Shown one piece after another: positions 1-10,513 of a DNA stretch of 64,000 nucleotides (the first letter of the stretch is position 1; the number at the start of each line of letters is the position of its first letter). Where the stretch lies: the NCBI GenBank assembly GCA_029582165.1, contig CM055885.1, forward strand, positions 10,352,729 through 10,416,728, written 5' to 3'. Origin of the DNA: Portulaca oleracea. Its lineage: Eukaryota > Streptophyta > Magnoliopsida > Caryophyllales > Portulacaceae. The position numbers and the translations under genes were made by a program. The notes beneath the pieces were generated by a model, which did not search any database, had not been told where the DNA came from, and worked only from the letters and a program-made list of their open reading frames with translations.

Positions 1-1020
1 TCTTAGTTCATTAGCCCTTAGTTTCTTGTATAGTTTGTTTTTCTTTTTGATCTTGCATGTGAACCATCATACATAGTATGTTTTTCTTGTTTATTTCTGA
101 CCTATGTGTGATGTTCTTTGGAACGTGGATTGAGTGCTTTTATTGATGATTATGAGGTAACCTCTTTCCACCCTCTCTTTATGTGTATATATCGATGATC
201 CATGATGCATGCTTGATTTTCTTTTTGGGTGGCGAACCCCTTGAGTGTGATTGTTGGGAATATTCTGTTGTTAGAGCCGTGTGGGCTCAGTCATACCGCT
301 TGTACGTGATAAGTGTTTTGTATATATGTTTTTCTTGGTTTTCTACCTTACTTGTGACACCCTTCTTACAATGGGGACATTGTGATGTCTTGTGTTGGAG
401 TGGGGGGGGGGGTGCTATTTTCCATTTGTCATGGGTAGAAAGAAAGAAAAGAGAGGTTGAAAGAAAAACCAAGAGTGAAGTAGGATAGATAATCCCGGGC
501 TTGAGCATGAGAACAACTCTGATTGTCTGGTTTAGGATAGGAAGGACCGACTAGAGCCCACTTGCACATATGCACGAGGTTTTTTGCTCATCAGGAAGTG
601 TTTTGGTTCAAAATCTCAAAGATTGACAGTTTTCCAACCTTCGTGTCTTAATTTGTTTATACTTGCTTCTTCCAATTGATTGTTGAGGCGGGTTGGGGAA
701 CTAGGTGATTGATTGGGGACGGGAATATTTTCTTTGCTTTTGTTTTGTTTCGGTTTTCGGTTTTCGCTTCTTTTTCTTTACCCTTTTTCTTTTCTCATGG
801 TTTTGTGGGTAGAGTTGCTATAAACCCTCACGAGACCTACCTCGTCCACCCGGGCTGCCGGGGGGTTTAAAGGGCTTGATGCATGTGCTAAATGCATCCG
901 CGATTCCTGCGAAAGTGAGTTAGGTTTTTAGTTTTTCTTTTTAGTCCTTTTCTTTGTTTTTAGTTTGCTTGGGGCGAGCAAACCCTTGTGTTGGAGTGGT
1001 GTTCGGTCTCGTTCTGAACC
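1..1020 (+). mobile_element. Athila/Tat-like retroelement tail, non-coding
   Basis: Pyrimidine-rich sequence with no supportable gene. It holds two marks that recur in 12253-14747: a 'gggacattgtgatg' motif followed by a G-run (about 371-412), and an 'aaccctca(c)gagacctacctcgtccac' block followed by 'ggggtttaaagg' (about 822-875). From knowledge of plant elements, a 'gacattg...gtgggggtg' segment between pol and the 3' LTR is usual in Athila/Tat retrotransposons. I infer that this is the 3' non-coding part of such an element running in from the left edge. The short open frames here (for example 183-488) look like chance. The family name is moderate confidence; the likeness to the second copy can be read directly. 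Confidence 0.5.
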
Positions 1021-1654
1021 GAATTTCTTCTCTTTTATAGGGTATATTTGCTTGTTTTAACCCCTATTTATATATTAGATATAATGATTTAGTGTTTTGT
1101 AGGAAAATAAGGAGTTAGAAGAAGTTTGGGCTTAATTGAAAGTTTTTAGGGAATCCCGAGCTATTTCCCGAGTCAAACCAAGTCAACCCGAGCCAAGATC
1201 CGAGTCAAACCAAGTCAACCCAAGCCGAGAGCCAATGCGAAACCGAAGCCGGAAATTCCATATCAAGATTGGTGCAAAACAGGGGAACCCTACAAACTCA
1301 AAGGTTTGAAATACGTGTGCCTTCACTCTTTGGGTGATAACTCCTTCGTTACAACTTCGATTGGTCTGAAATTTTGGGAGCTTAAAGTACACACCGAGAG
1401 CTTTCCATCGATATCTTACGGGCCTAAAACAGAGTACGGATGAAGAAATTATGCGCGTTTGAAGTCGGCAGGGAAAAGCTGCCCAGAATAGTGGCTCGCC
1501 CGAGCCAGGCTACTGGGGCAACAAAGACACAAGCCAGGAGAGCCGGACAGTCCGAGCCACCCCAATGGCTCGCCCGAGCCACTCTGTCTACAGAAAAACT
1601 GACACGCGTGCTGCGATTTGTTTCTAGGGTTTTGGGTTGTATTTTTCCTTCTTC

Positions 1655-1662
1655 TATAAATA
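1655..1662 (+). promoter_or_regulatory. TATA box candidate of the left LTR-like region
   Basis: TATAAATA, preceded by 'cttc' and followed by 'cccacttg', inside the LTR-like region and upstream of the CT tract. This layout suits an LTR U3 promoter firing to the right. The transcript start was not located. Confidence 0.4.
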
Positions 1663-1845
1663 CCCACTTGTATTAATCCAAGTTTTATCAATTAGCCTAG
1701 GTAGTTTTAGGAGTAGATTAGATTTAATTTCTTTCTTTAATTGTTCTTCAAACTTTCTCCATTGTTCTTCAAGCTTTCTTCAAGTTTTCTTGCAATTGTT
1801 ATTAAACTCTTCTTTCAAGCATTCTCATTGAAGTTTTACAAGCTT

Positions 1846-1855
1846 TCTCTCTCTC

Positions 1856-1920
<65 letters not shown>
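1846..1920. repeat. (CT)n microsatellite
   Basis: CT dinucleotide tract with one break ('ttcc') near 1857; 1861-1920 is an uninterrupted (CT)30. On the + strand it is a pure pyrimidine run and could lie in the leader of the LTR transcript. Confidence 0.97.
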
Positions 1921-1922
<2 letters not shown>

Positions 1923-2330
1923 TCTCCATTGTTGTTGATTCCAAAAGCTTTCTAGGGTTAGCCACATCAAATCCATCTTTTAGTGGGGAAGAGAGTCAAG
2001 GAATTCCAATTCTACTTCCTAGTGAGAATTTGGGAGATCCTTGGTAATCCAATCCACAATTTCTTGTTTGTTCGGGGGAAATTGCAAAGGTAGATTGAAG
2101 GTTAGAAGATTTTGGTCATCAAAGGTATAATTTCTTGTCTCTAATTTCATTGTTCATTCTAGATTTCCATTCCTTGTTTAATTGCTTTATTTGATTTCAT
2201 GCTTTTAATTGCTTTCTTTGATTCATGTCTAGGTTAGTTTTATTGCTTTCATTTACATAATTTATTGCTTTCCGCATTGAGAAAAATCCCTGAGGACCGA
2301 CAACCTTAACTTATAAAACCACAAAAATTA

Positions 2331-2949
2331 CAACCGAACATTCTTTTTATACTCTTAATCCCTATATCCATTCTTCTACTTCTATCCTACTATCACTATC
2401 ATCATCACCTCCAATACTATTCTTATCACCTTCATCCTCCATCTCCAATAAAATCCTTAACACTCATGTTATCCTATTAATCCCAAAACTCCACAAAAAA
2501 CCTAGCATAAACACATCCAAAACCAACAAGAGCCTTCTTTATCCTCTTTTAAATTATCTTCTCATCACCCTTTTCTTTTGATTCACTTTGGCACTTTGAG
2601 AAGAGGTTTCAAAGGCATCACAAGGAAGAGTCCTCAAGCACCAAAAGGCTAGGCAAGGCTTTCCCCAAAAAAGTTTAAGAAACACAACCCAACTCTTAGG
2701 CCCTCCACAGCCAGTTAAGTGAGGACCTCCACCGCTGTCGCAATACTTTTGTTTGAAAGAGCAAAATATAGATTATTTTAGGAAAGTTACCTCTACATTA
2801 TATCTATCTCCTTGCTTGTGATTATCCTTAATTACTATGACAAGTTGATCTTTCTATTGTAGATATCAAATGGAAAAAAGGATACTTCCCAACTACTAAA
2901 TAAAAGAAGATTAGAGAACAAACAAGAAAGGAAATTATCAACCTCAAAG
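2331..2949. other. Intergenic, no gene seen
   Basis: AT-rich spacer. The first part (about 2335-2470) is a C/T/A-rich, low-complexity stretch. No coding frame, RNA gene or clear terminal repeat was seen. In the frame of the following gag, open codons run back to about 2865 without an ATG, so the gag pseudogene may begin a little earlier than annotated. Confidence 0.6.
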
Positions 2950-4250
2950 GAAGGACGCTCATGGGAAATAGCTCCACTACTTACCGGAGAAAACTACAGG
3001 TCGTGGAAAAGACAAATGGAGGTCTTCCTCAAGGACCAAGATGAGGACCTGTGGCCTATGGTTACTAAGGGAGATTATCCTACTCCCACGAAGAAGAACA
3101 TTGCTTGTCAAGATGTCCCAAAGAAAAGATCTGAAATGACCAATAAAGAGTTGAAGCCATTGAGAAAAAATACTCATGTCCTAAACTTGATTTATTGTAG
3201 TTTAAATTCAAATGATTTTAAACGTGTATCTAATTGTGAAACTGCAAAACAGGTTTGGGATTACTTGATAACCTCATTTGAAGGCACAAGTCAAGTCAAG
3301 CACACAAAATTAGATATCTTTGTCCAAAAGTATGAGGCCTTTAGAATTGAAGAAAATGAGACTATTGAAGAGATGTTGAAAAGATTCAGCAGTATCACCA
3401 ACCACCTCATATAACTGGGAAAAATCTACCAAAATGAGGAACAAGTTAGAAAGGTCCTCCGATGCCTGCCTAGAAGAAAATGGGGTCCAAAAGTCACAGG
3501 CATTGAAGAACCTGAAGATCTCAAGGCCCTCAAGCAGGAGGAACTCATTAGAAAACTATTGGCCCATGAGATCCAATTGAATAACCTCTTAGAACCCAAG
3601 GGAATTGCCCTCAAGGTAGTGTGTGAATCTGACATTGAGTCAGATAATGATGAGGAAGATACAATGGCGATGATAGTTAGAGGGTTCAGAAGATTATACA
3701 AGAAAAATCTGACCTTTCGAGGATACATAAGGATGGAGAAAACAGAATGGCAACCTCAAAAGGTAAGGCCTTAGTAAAAGAAGTATCTGACCAATTTATT
3801 TGTTTTGGATGTGGCAGCTCAAAACACCTTTTGAAGGACTGCCCTCACGCCAGAAGAAACAAAGACAAGAGAAATAGTCAGCCTCAACGGCAAAACCATA
3901 AGGCAATGATGGCAACATAGAGTGATAGTGATTCCAGTGTAGGCCACGATGAAGTAGAAGAAATAACAAATGTATGTCTAATGGCAAACGCAAGTGAGGA
4001 TCAAGATCTAACCTCATCTCATGACGAGGTAAACATTGATGAGCTCCTCACTCTTCCCTCTCCGCACCTTGATCATAAATGACCTCTTAGAACCTGAAAA
4101 TGTTAAACTATCCATAGAGGTCAAAGACTGTTATAAGGACATCACTCAATTATCAAATGAGGCAGTCAAAAAATCTCATCCCTACTAGAAGGAACCCATC
4201 CTTCCCACACCTGATACACCACCTCTCAAAAATTGTTATAAGTTCTGGTG
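2950..4250 (+). pseudogene. Ty1/copia-type gag pseudogene, copy 1
   Basis: Broken gag of a plant Ty1/copia-type element. From the left it has the TGENYRSWKRQM segment (about 2980-3015), the UBN2-type gag core (ETAKQVWDYL, then RKVLRCLPRRKWGPKV), and a CCHC zinc knuckle with pattern C-X2-C-X4-H-X4-C (about 3801-3842) that binds the packaged RNA in intact elements. Breaks: a stop at about 3412-3414 (TAA where copy 2 has TCA), a net -1 frame change between the gag core and the knuckle near 3720-3775, a stop where copy 2 has Trp (about 3918), a stop where copy 2 has Gln (about 4186), and an internal deletion near 4070. Family call by motif; there is no pol downstream. Not functional. Confidence 0.85.
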
Positions 4251-4555
4251 AGGCCCTCAAGGGTGTATAGCTAAAGTGAGAAGCGTGTTCCTCCTTTAGT
4301 GAGTTTTTGAATCCTTCCACCCCTAATTGTGAGGCCTCCTTAGCAGAAATTCACCCTGAAGTTCTGCTCCAGTAAGCATACGTTGAGGACCTCAATGTCC
4401 TCGACTTTGTCGAGTTTGTAACCTCATCTCTTTCCTTGCACTTTAAGCTTATCAATAAAGAACTATTATTCAGTTATAAAAGTGCTTTTAACGTCTTTGT
4501 GTTGATTAAGTGCAACATTTATTATACAACCCTATTCACCCTCTAGGGTTATTTT
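2950..4555 (+). repeat. Copy 1 of a tandem gag duplication
   Basis: Homologous along its length to 4584-6304. Equivalent points are 1,634 bp apart near the gag start (3001 against 4635). Copy 1 lacks about 130 bp that copy 2 has at about 5700-5830. Both end with the same non-coding tail ('ccctattcacc...cgagggttatt' type). No LTR, PBS or pol is attached, so the duplicated block is a gag fragment and not a whole element. Confidence 0.9.
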
Positions 4556-4583
4556 AATTGCTATCAACACAAATAAAGCTCCT
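4256..4583. other. Non-coding tail between the two gag copies
   Basis: Tail after the first gag stop, repeated after the second copy at about 5994-6304 ('gtgaggccctcaagggtgt...' onward). No gene is visible. The last 28 bp (4556-4583) are unique and separate the two copies. Confidence 0.7.
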
Positions 4584-6304
4584 CAAGGACGTTCATGGGC
4601 AATAGCTCCACTACTTATCGGAGAAAACTACAGGTCGTGGAAAAGACAAATGGATGTCTTCCTCAAGGACCAAGATGAGGACCTGTGGACTGTGGTAATT
4701 AAGGGAGATTATCCTACTCCCAAGAAGATGAACAATGCTGGTCAAGATATCCTAAAGAAAAGATTTGAAATGACCAATAAAGAGTTGGAGCCATTGAGAA
4801 AAAATACTCATGCCCTAAACTTGATTTATTGGAGTTTAAATTCGAATGATTTTAAACGTGTATCTAATTGTGAAACTGCAAAACATCAGGTTTGAGATTA
4901 CTTGATAACCTCATATGAAGGCACATGCAAGTGAAGGACACCAAAGTAGATATCCTTGTCCAAAAGTATGAGGCCTTTAGAATGGAAGAAAATGAGACTA
5001 TTGAAAAGATGTTCAAAAGATTCAACAGTATCAACAACCACGTCATATCACTGGGAAAAATCTACCCAAATGAGGAACAAGTTAGAAAGGTCCTCCGATG
5101 CTTGCCTAGAAGAAAATGGGGTCCAAAAGTCATAGCCATTGAAAAACCTGAAGATCTCAAGGCCCTCAAGCTGGAGGAACTCATTAGAAAACTATTGGCC
5201 CATGACATCCAATTGAATAACCTCTCAAAACCCAAGGGAATTGCCCTCAAGGCAGTACGTGAATCTGATATTGAGTCAGATAATAATGAGGAAGATACAA
5301 TGGCAATGATAGCTAGAGGGTTTAGAAGATTATACAAGAAAAATTTGACCTTCGAGGATACATCATGGATGGACAAAACAGAAAGGCAACCTCAAAAGGT
5401 AAGGCCTTAATAAAAGAAGTATCTGACCAATTTATTTGTTTTGGATGTGGCAGCTCAAAACACCTTGTGAAGGACTGCCCTCACAGCAGAAGAAACAAAG
5501 ACAAGAGAAACAGTCAACCTCAACGGCAAAACCATAAGGCAATGATGGCAACATGGAGTGATAGTGATTCCAGTGAAGGCCACAGTGAAGTAGAAGAAAT
5601 AACAAATGTATGTCTAATGGAAAACGCAAGTGAGGATCAAGATCCAACCTCATCTCATGATGAGGTAAACATTGATGAGCTCCTCACTCTTCCCTCTTCG
5701 TACCTTGCTCACAAATTATTCTATCTCTTCAAATATTCTAGATCCTTAATAGAAAGAGTCAAGCATGTCACGAAACATGTCAATCATCTGAACGAAACCA
5801 TAGAGAGCTTGAACACTAAAAATGACCTCTTTGCAACTGAAAATGTTAGACTATCCATAGAGGTAAAAAACTGCTATAAGGAAATCACTCAATTATCAAA
5901 CGAGGCAGTCAAAAAATCTCATCCCTACCAGAAGGAACCCATCCTTCCCACACCTAATACACCACCTCTCAAAAACTGCTATAAGTTCTAGTGAGGCCCT
6001 CAAGGGTGTGTAGCCAAAGTTAGAAGTGTGTTCCTCCTTTAGTGAGTTTTTTAATCCTTCCAGCCTCAACTGCGAGGCCTCCTTAGCAGAAATTCACCCT
6101 GAAGGTTTGCTCCAATAAGCATACGTTGAGAACCTCACAGTCCTTGACCTTGCCGAGATTGTAACCTCCTTTCTTTCCTTGCACTTTAAGCTTATCAATA
6201 AGGAAGTATTATTCAGTTATAAAAGTGCTATTAACGTCTTTGTGTTTATTAAGTGCAGAATTTATTATACAAGCCTATTCACCCCCCCTCGAGGGTTATT
6301 TAAA
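4584..6304 (+). repeat. Copy 2 of a tandem gag duplication
   Basis: Second copy of the block at 2950-4555, longer because it keeps about 130 bp lost from copy 1. Its 3' tail (5994-6304) matches 4256-4555. Head-to-tail order with a 28 bp spacer points to a tandem duplication, not to two insertions, since no target duplications or LTRs are seen. Confidence 0.9.
4587..5991 (+). pseudogene. Ty1/copia-type gag pseudogene, copy 2
   Basis: Better preserved copy. The N-terminal part (about 4600-4895) is cut by a Trp-to-stop change and small indels near 4888-4930. The gag core follows in a second frame (4925-5410), and the zinc knuckle (CFGCGSSKHLVKDC, about 5437-5478) plus a 170-residue tail in a third (5365-5991). 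The tail contains an acidic, Ser/Asp-rich stretch and then a likely coiled coil (LNETIESLNTKNDLFATENV). The -1 shift before the knuckle is also in copy 1, so it is older than the duplication. The C-terminal frame stays open to 5991, but the gene as a whole is dead. Confidence 0.85.
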
Positions 6305-6622
6305 AAGTCACAATGTATGCTCTTAGGTGATCTTTCTTTATGTAAATAAAGTGTTGTACATGTTGTAATTCTTTCAATTCCATTTTTTTGCATATTCCAT
6401 GCAATAATTCTATAAAGTTCTTATTTATCTCCCTTCCAAACTTGGTCAAAAGCACATTATAAACTTTTTGTAGAGTCTTTTCTTTCGTGAGAGGCAGACT
6501 TTTAAAGACTTTACTTTTCGAGTTCGTAGCCTTACCCTCGAATCCATTCCTGGGTTTCGCATGCGGAGTCTTTCTTTATTTTCTTTTTGGTTTTGTCTTA
6601 GCTTTTCCCTTAAAAAGTTGGG
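6305..6622 (+). mobile_element. Probable 3' end of a Tat-like LTR
   Basis: T-rich sequence ending 'aaaagttggg' directly before a TGGCGACTCC primer-binding-site-like motif. From knowledge of plant Tat elements (Ogre/Retand group), LTRs often end in a T-rich stretch followed by '(ggg)tggcgactcc'. The left border cannot be set. No gene seen; the minus-strand frame at 6446-6652 looks like chance. Confidence 0.4.
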
Positions 6623-6632
6623 TGGCGACTCC
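6623..6632 (+). other. PBS-like site, Tat type
   Basis: TGGCGACTCC, the same core as the PBS at the right end of the window (63860-63878, opposite strand). It would prime minus-strand DNA synthesis from the tRNA used by Tat-lineage elements (reported as tRNA-Arg for Ogre; tRNA identity not checked here). Only 10 bases match, and no matching LTR pair was found. Confidence 0.45.
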
Positions 6633-6893
6633 CATTTAGAACCAAAACACATCGGAGATTGCTTAAACTATGGTTAACATGGTTTTACAATGTACTAATG
6701 CAACTTTAGGGTGTTCATATATTTCTATATAATATTTGCATAAACCGCTTTCTTCCGAGCCTAATATTTTAATGACCAAATTGGGTTAAATTTAGAATAG
6801 TTTGGAACTAGTGGATGTTCACTCTTAAAGGTTTAATTCAAGGACACATAAAATGCATAAGTAAAGGGAAAGTGATTTTGCAAGACATTATTC
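6633..6893. other. Intergenic, no gene seen
   Basis: AT-rich stretch between the PBS-like site and the retroelement coding remnant. Presumably leader or degenerate internal sequence of an old element. Nothing further can be supported. Confidence 0.5.
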
Positions 6894-7080
6894 ATGAAAT
6901 GTATGATTAATCCCTTACAGAGTTTTCAAAGGTTCAAACCCCAACACAAATCACTAAATCACACCCCCAATCCGCGTGGACATTTGGAAGACCCAACGGC
7001 GAGGAAAAACGACCACAACGGGCGTAGACTGAAGCCCTTCTTGGAATACCCTGCTGCTGCTGACGTGGAGCGTGTTACAT
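6894..7080 (+). pseudogene. C-terminal pol remnant of an Athila/Tat-like element
   Basis: The reading frame ends in a segment with NGRRLKPFLE followed by VERVT. This resembles the 'VNGHRLKPF...V.L.DP' tail that closes the polyprotein of many Athila/Tat elements. The frame is interrupted at 7081 by the chromovirus. If the insert and one copy of its TACAT target duplication are removed, the same frame continues open from 12253 for at least 30 codons. This is the coding evidence that 12253 onward belongs to the same host element. Only a fragment remains and the N-terminal part is not recognisable. Confidence 0.5.
7076..7080. repeat. Target site duplication (left), TACAT
   Basis: TACAT directly before the 5' LTR, repeated exactly at 12248-12252 directly after the 3' LTR. 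A perfect 5 bp duplication proves one insertion event and fixes both element ends. Confidence 0.95.
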
Positions 7081-7345
7081 TGATACAGGAGAGGTCTTCT
7101 AGCACAAAAAATAAATAATGAAATTGGGGAGTCTTTTTGTGATATTTGGAAGCTTCTATGCCAACTTTCCAATTCTGTTATTGCAATTCTGTTATGCTTC
7201 ATTATATAGTGGGAGTAGCTTGTAAGAGGGGACATGAATGAATACAATATCTCTCTACAATTCCCTATTTCTCTTATCTCATTTTGGCACCAATGAAACA
7301 GTAATCTCGAAGGAATAATATCACAACCTTCCTGGTTCTGTATCA
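7081..7345 (+). repeat. Chromovirus 5' LTR
   Basis: 265 bp, starting TGATACA and ending TGTATCA, a perfect 7 bp terminal inverted repeat. A 'cattatatagtggg' stretch at about 7200-7213 is a plausible TATA region. Matches 11983-12247 with about 12 substitutions and no indels. Confidence 0.95.
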
Positions 7346-7347
7346 AT

Positions 7348-7359
7348 TGGTATAAGAGC
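7348..7359 (+). other. Primer binding site, tRNA-Met type
   Basis: TGGTATAAGAGC, two bases after the 5' LTR. It matches the usual plant initiator-tRNA-Met PBS TGGTATCAGAGC except for one base (A for C at position 7). Confidence 0.85.
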
Positions 7360-7380
7360 TCCACATTCCTGGAATATCCA

Positions 7381-8487
7381 ATGGCACCTAATACCAGAAA
7401 CTCTTCTAACCAGCAAAATCAGGAGCCTCCTTCTATAGGGGAGGTCCTGAGGTCTATTGACGAGCAGCAACTGTCCATGTCGCAGAATATGATGGAACAA
7501 CAACAGCAAATGGCTGAACATAGTAAGAAGTTTGAGGAGTAGCAACAAATGTTCTCGAAGATGATGCAACAGATTAAGGCCTTGTAGGTTAAGCAAGGTA
7601 AACAACCTACACACCTACATTCGAGTAAAGGTCATCTTATTGGTAGTTGTGATGGAGTGCCTGAATTTGTTATGATGAAGGATTCTAGTGGAAATACTAT
7701 ACTAAATGGTGGTAGGGGGACTGGGAATGGTGACCACCATAACAGAACACTAGCACCTTATATTCCAAAAATTGAGTTTCCTTCATTTGATGGTACAAAT
7801 CCTAGGGCCTGGGTAAAGAAATGTTCTCGTTATTTTGGCTTGTGTAATACTCCTGATAATCAAAAGGTGGATTTAGCTTCACTCTATATGATTGGGAAAG
7901 CTGAGATGTGGTTTTCAGGTTATATTGTGGGTAGAGTTGGGATTCTGTGGGAGGATTTTGTGATGGATGTGTGCACCCGATTCAAAGATGATTTAGGGGG
8001 GCAAGTACTGGAGGATTTCAACAAGCTAAGTCAAACCGGGTCAGTGGATGCTTATTTGGAGAAGTTTGAAAAGTTAAAAGCAATGATGATGATAAAAAAC
8101 CCTACTCTTCCAATGGAGTACTATGTAGATAGTTTCAATAGGGGTTTAGCTCCACCGATTAAAACATTTACTAGAGCACTTAAACCTCGCACTATTGATG
8201 ATGCTGTAAACTATGCAAGGTCCCAGGAGGCTATACTACATGCTTTGAGGGGCCATGAGAGGTTAAGAGTTGCTAACCATACTAGATTTTCACAGAAGGG
8301 TATTCTTCCTACACCTCAAGGTTCAACCTTCAAAAGTCAGCCTTACAAATCCTTTACTACCAATATCAAGCCTCGGACCCTCACTGAAGCTGAGAAGGCA
8401 GATAAGTTAGCTAAAGGATTATGTTTTTTCTGTGATTAACCCTACCAACGGGGACATAAGTGTAACCTCAAGAAGACTCAGCTCTTT
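7381..8487 (+). pseudogene. Chromovirus gag
   Basis: Structural capsid/nucleocapsid protein of the element. The frame starts at ATG 7381 (MAPNTRNSSNQ...), the first ATG after the PBS. It has stops at about 7540 and 7585 in a Gln-rich N-terminal stretch and is then open from 7657 to 8439 with the gag capsid fold signature (IEFPSFDGTNPRAWVKK, then GKAEMWFSGY and YLEKFEKLK). It continues through a stop at 8437-8439 into a CCHC-like knuckle (CFFCD, then HKC about 8455-8463). The stop sits inside the knuckle. The same frame then runs into protease, so gag and protease were one polyprotein. Confidence 0.85.
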
Positions 8488-9132
8488 TTGATTGAAATAC
8501 TGGGTGAGGAGGATGAAGATCAGGAGGTGGAGAGGGCTGAAGGAGAAGAAGAAGCAGATTATGATTGGGTGGACGAGGACCCTCAAATATCATTGCATGC
8601 TTTGAGTGGAGTGAATAGCTACCAAACCATGAGAGTGAGTGGTATGTACGAAAAAACTCCTATACATATCCTGATTGATTCAGGGAGTACTCACAATTTT
8701 TTGGATGCATCCATGGCTGAGAAGCTGGGATGTTGCTTGGAGGCTACTGAGACACAGTCAGTTATGGTGGCTAATGGGAGTCAATTGCAGTGCGTACATA
8801 GGTGCAAGGGGTTCAAATGGAGGATGCATAATGCTGAGTTTGAGTCTGATATGTTAATTATTCCCTTGAGTAGTTGTGATGTGGTACTGGGAATACAATG
8901 GTTGAGTCAATTGGGGACGATTAGGTGGAATTTTAGGAAACTTCATATGGAGTTTACACATCAAGGCAAGGATCATGTGTTTAGGGGAATAAGGGGGAAG
9001 AAGGTACAGGTGATAGGGAATAATAAGCTAAAGAAATTGATGGCGTGTTCCTCAGTTGTGCATGATGCAAGTTATGGCAAGGAAGGAGGAGGAGAAAAGT
9101 TTGTTCAGTTTGCAAAATTCAAAGAAGCCTAA
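8488..9132 (+). pseudogene. Chromovirus protease region
   Basis: Same frame as gag. An acidic linker (GEEDEDQEVERAEGEEEAD) is followed by a retropepsin-type aspartic protease with the active-site triad in LIDSGSTHNFLD (about 8665-8705) and the downstream VVLGIQWLSQLG segment that forms the second hydrophobic-hydrophobic-Gly motif of the family. The catalytic Asp-Ser-Gly is intact. The frame ends at a TAA at 9130-9132; the RT frame that follows is shifted, so at least one indel lies between 9110 and 9200. Confidence 0.85.
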
Positions 9133-9159
9133 TGAGCAGGTACATGACTTATTCTGATG

Positions 9160-10156
9160 TAATGCGTGACATCTTTGAAGAACGAAGCATTCACGCGGCG
9201 GTACCTTTGACCACCATATTCCCTTGAAAGAGGGAACTAATCCAGTCAACATCAGACCATATAGGTACCCCCTAAGGCAAAACGATGTCATCGAAACTTT
9301 GATTGAGGAAATGCTCAGAAAAGGCATTTTACAGCATAGCTCAAGCCCCTTTGCAAGCCTAGTGGTGTTAGTAGGAAAGAAGGATGGCACTTGGAGAATG
9401 TGTGTGGACTATAGGGAATTGAATAAACACACCATCAAGGACAAATTCCCCATTCCTTTGGTAGAAGAGCTGATTGATGAACTAGCAGGGGCGGTGATCT
9501 TTTCAAAAATTCACCTAAGATCTGGATATCACCAGATAAGGATGAGGCTTGAATATATTATGAAGACAACTTTTAAGACTCATCATGGACACTTTGAGTA
9601 CCTGGTAATGCCTTTTGGTCTCTCTAATGCACCGGCTACTTTTCAAAGTTTGATGAATCATGTATTTCGATGTTGCCTGAGGAAATATGTGTTGGTTTTC
9701 TATGATGATATATTAGTATACAGCAAGTCTTTGGAGGAACATAAGGACCATCTCACTGATGTATTTGACAAAATGAGAGAGCATCAGCTCTTTGCAAAGA
9801 GAAGTAAATGCTATTTTGCTATTCCCAAAGTGGAATACCTGGGCCATTTTATCTCAGCTTCAGGGGTAGAAACCGACCCGGCTAAAATTCAGGCAGTACA
9901 AGATTGGCCTCAACCCAAAACTGTCAAGCAGCTTAGGGGGTTTCTTTGTCTTGCTGGTTACTGCAGAAAGTTCATCAAGAATTATGCTCACATTCCAAGG
10001 CCTTTGAATAATTTGTTGCGTAAGGGAGCTTTTGATTGGAACGAAGATACACAGGTAGCTTTTGAAGAATTAAAGCACGTCTTGACTCATGCTCCTGTTC
10101 TAGGTCTCCCTGAGTTCACAAAAATTTTTATTGTTGAGACTGATGCCTTGGCATAG
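9160..10156 (+). pseudogene. Chromovirus reverse transcriptase, active-site mutant
   Basis: RT copies element RNA into DNA. Readable from about 9200 (GTFDHHIPLKEGTNPVNIRP), open 9224-10156. Motifs in order: KKDGTWRMCVDYRELNK, the motif A region, FGLSNAPATFQ, the YDDILVYS box with both Asp kept (about 9700-9725), and VEYLGHFIS. In motif A the usual SKIDLRSGYHQ reads SKIHLRSGYHQ: codon CAC at 9512-9514 replaces the catalytic Asp by His, which should abolish polymerisation. A stop at 10154-10156 lies at the start of RNase H. Confidence 0.93.
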
Positions 10157-10513
10157 GGAGTAGGGGCAGTGTTGATGCAGGAGGGCCATCCATTAGCCTT
10201 TTTCAGCCAATCCTTGGGTCCAAAGTGGCAAGGGTTATCTGTGTATGAGAAGGAGCTTTTAGCCTTAATGCTAGAAGTGCAAAAGTGGCATCAGTATCTC
10301 ACAGGACAAAAGTTTATTGTTAAAATTGATCAAAAGAGCTTGAAGTGGTTATTAGAGCAACGATTAACCACCCCATTTCAGCAGTTGTGGTTATCCAAAT
10401 TGATGGGATACACTTACGAGATACAATTCAAGCAGGGTAGGGAGAATAAATTCGTTGATGCCTTGTCAAGGTTACCTAGCAGTGAGGTAATGTGTCTGGC
10501 ATTGCAACTCTAA
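10118..10513 (+). pseudogene. Chromovirus RNase H
   Basis: Degrades the RNA strand of the hybrid. It continues the RT frame across the TAG at 10154-10156, which falls in the first motif (VETDALA, then GVGAVLMQEG). YEKELLAL carries the second acidic residue, then VKIDQKSLKWLLEQ and the closing VDALSRLPS. Acidic residues are kept. The frame is lost at 10513; integrase follows in another frame, so an indel lies near 10490-10530. Confidence 0.9.

Larger units (their letters stand above)
1021..2330 (+). mobile_element. LTR-like region of the Athila/Tat-type element
   Basis: LTR-like stretch with a TATA box at 1655-1662, a long (CT)n tract and a right part rich in 'attgctttc...' that resembles 14570-14700. 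It ends near 'aaaatccctgaggaccgac' (about 2282-2300), a phrase like the 'atccctgtggattcgac' that I associate with Athila LTR ends. Exact LTR borders could not be set: no TG...CA pair or target duplication was found. The small open frames on both strands between 1183 and 1938 are not convincing genes. Confidence 0.4.

Noticed and set aside
6894..7118. Short open frame as an intact 74-codon gene
   Set aside because: Its last codons run into the chromovirus LTR; the rest is the C-terminal piece of a retroelement polyprotein.
8675..8857. Second frame over the protease as a separate gene
   Set aside because: A shadow of the protease frame, whose motifs are clear in the other frame.
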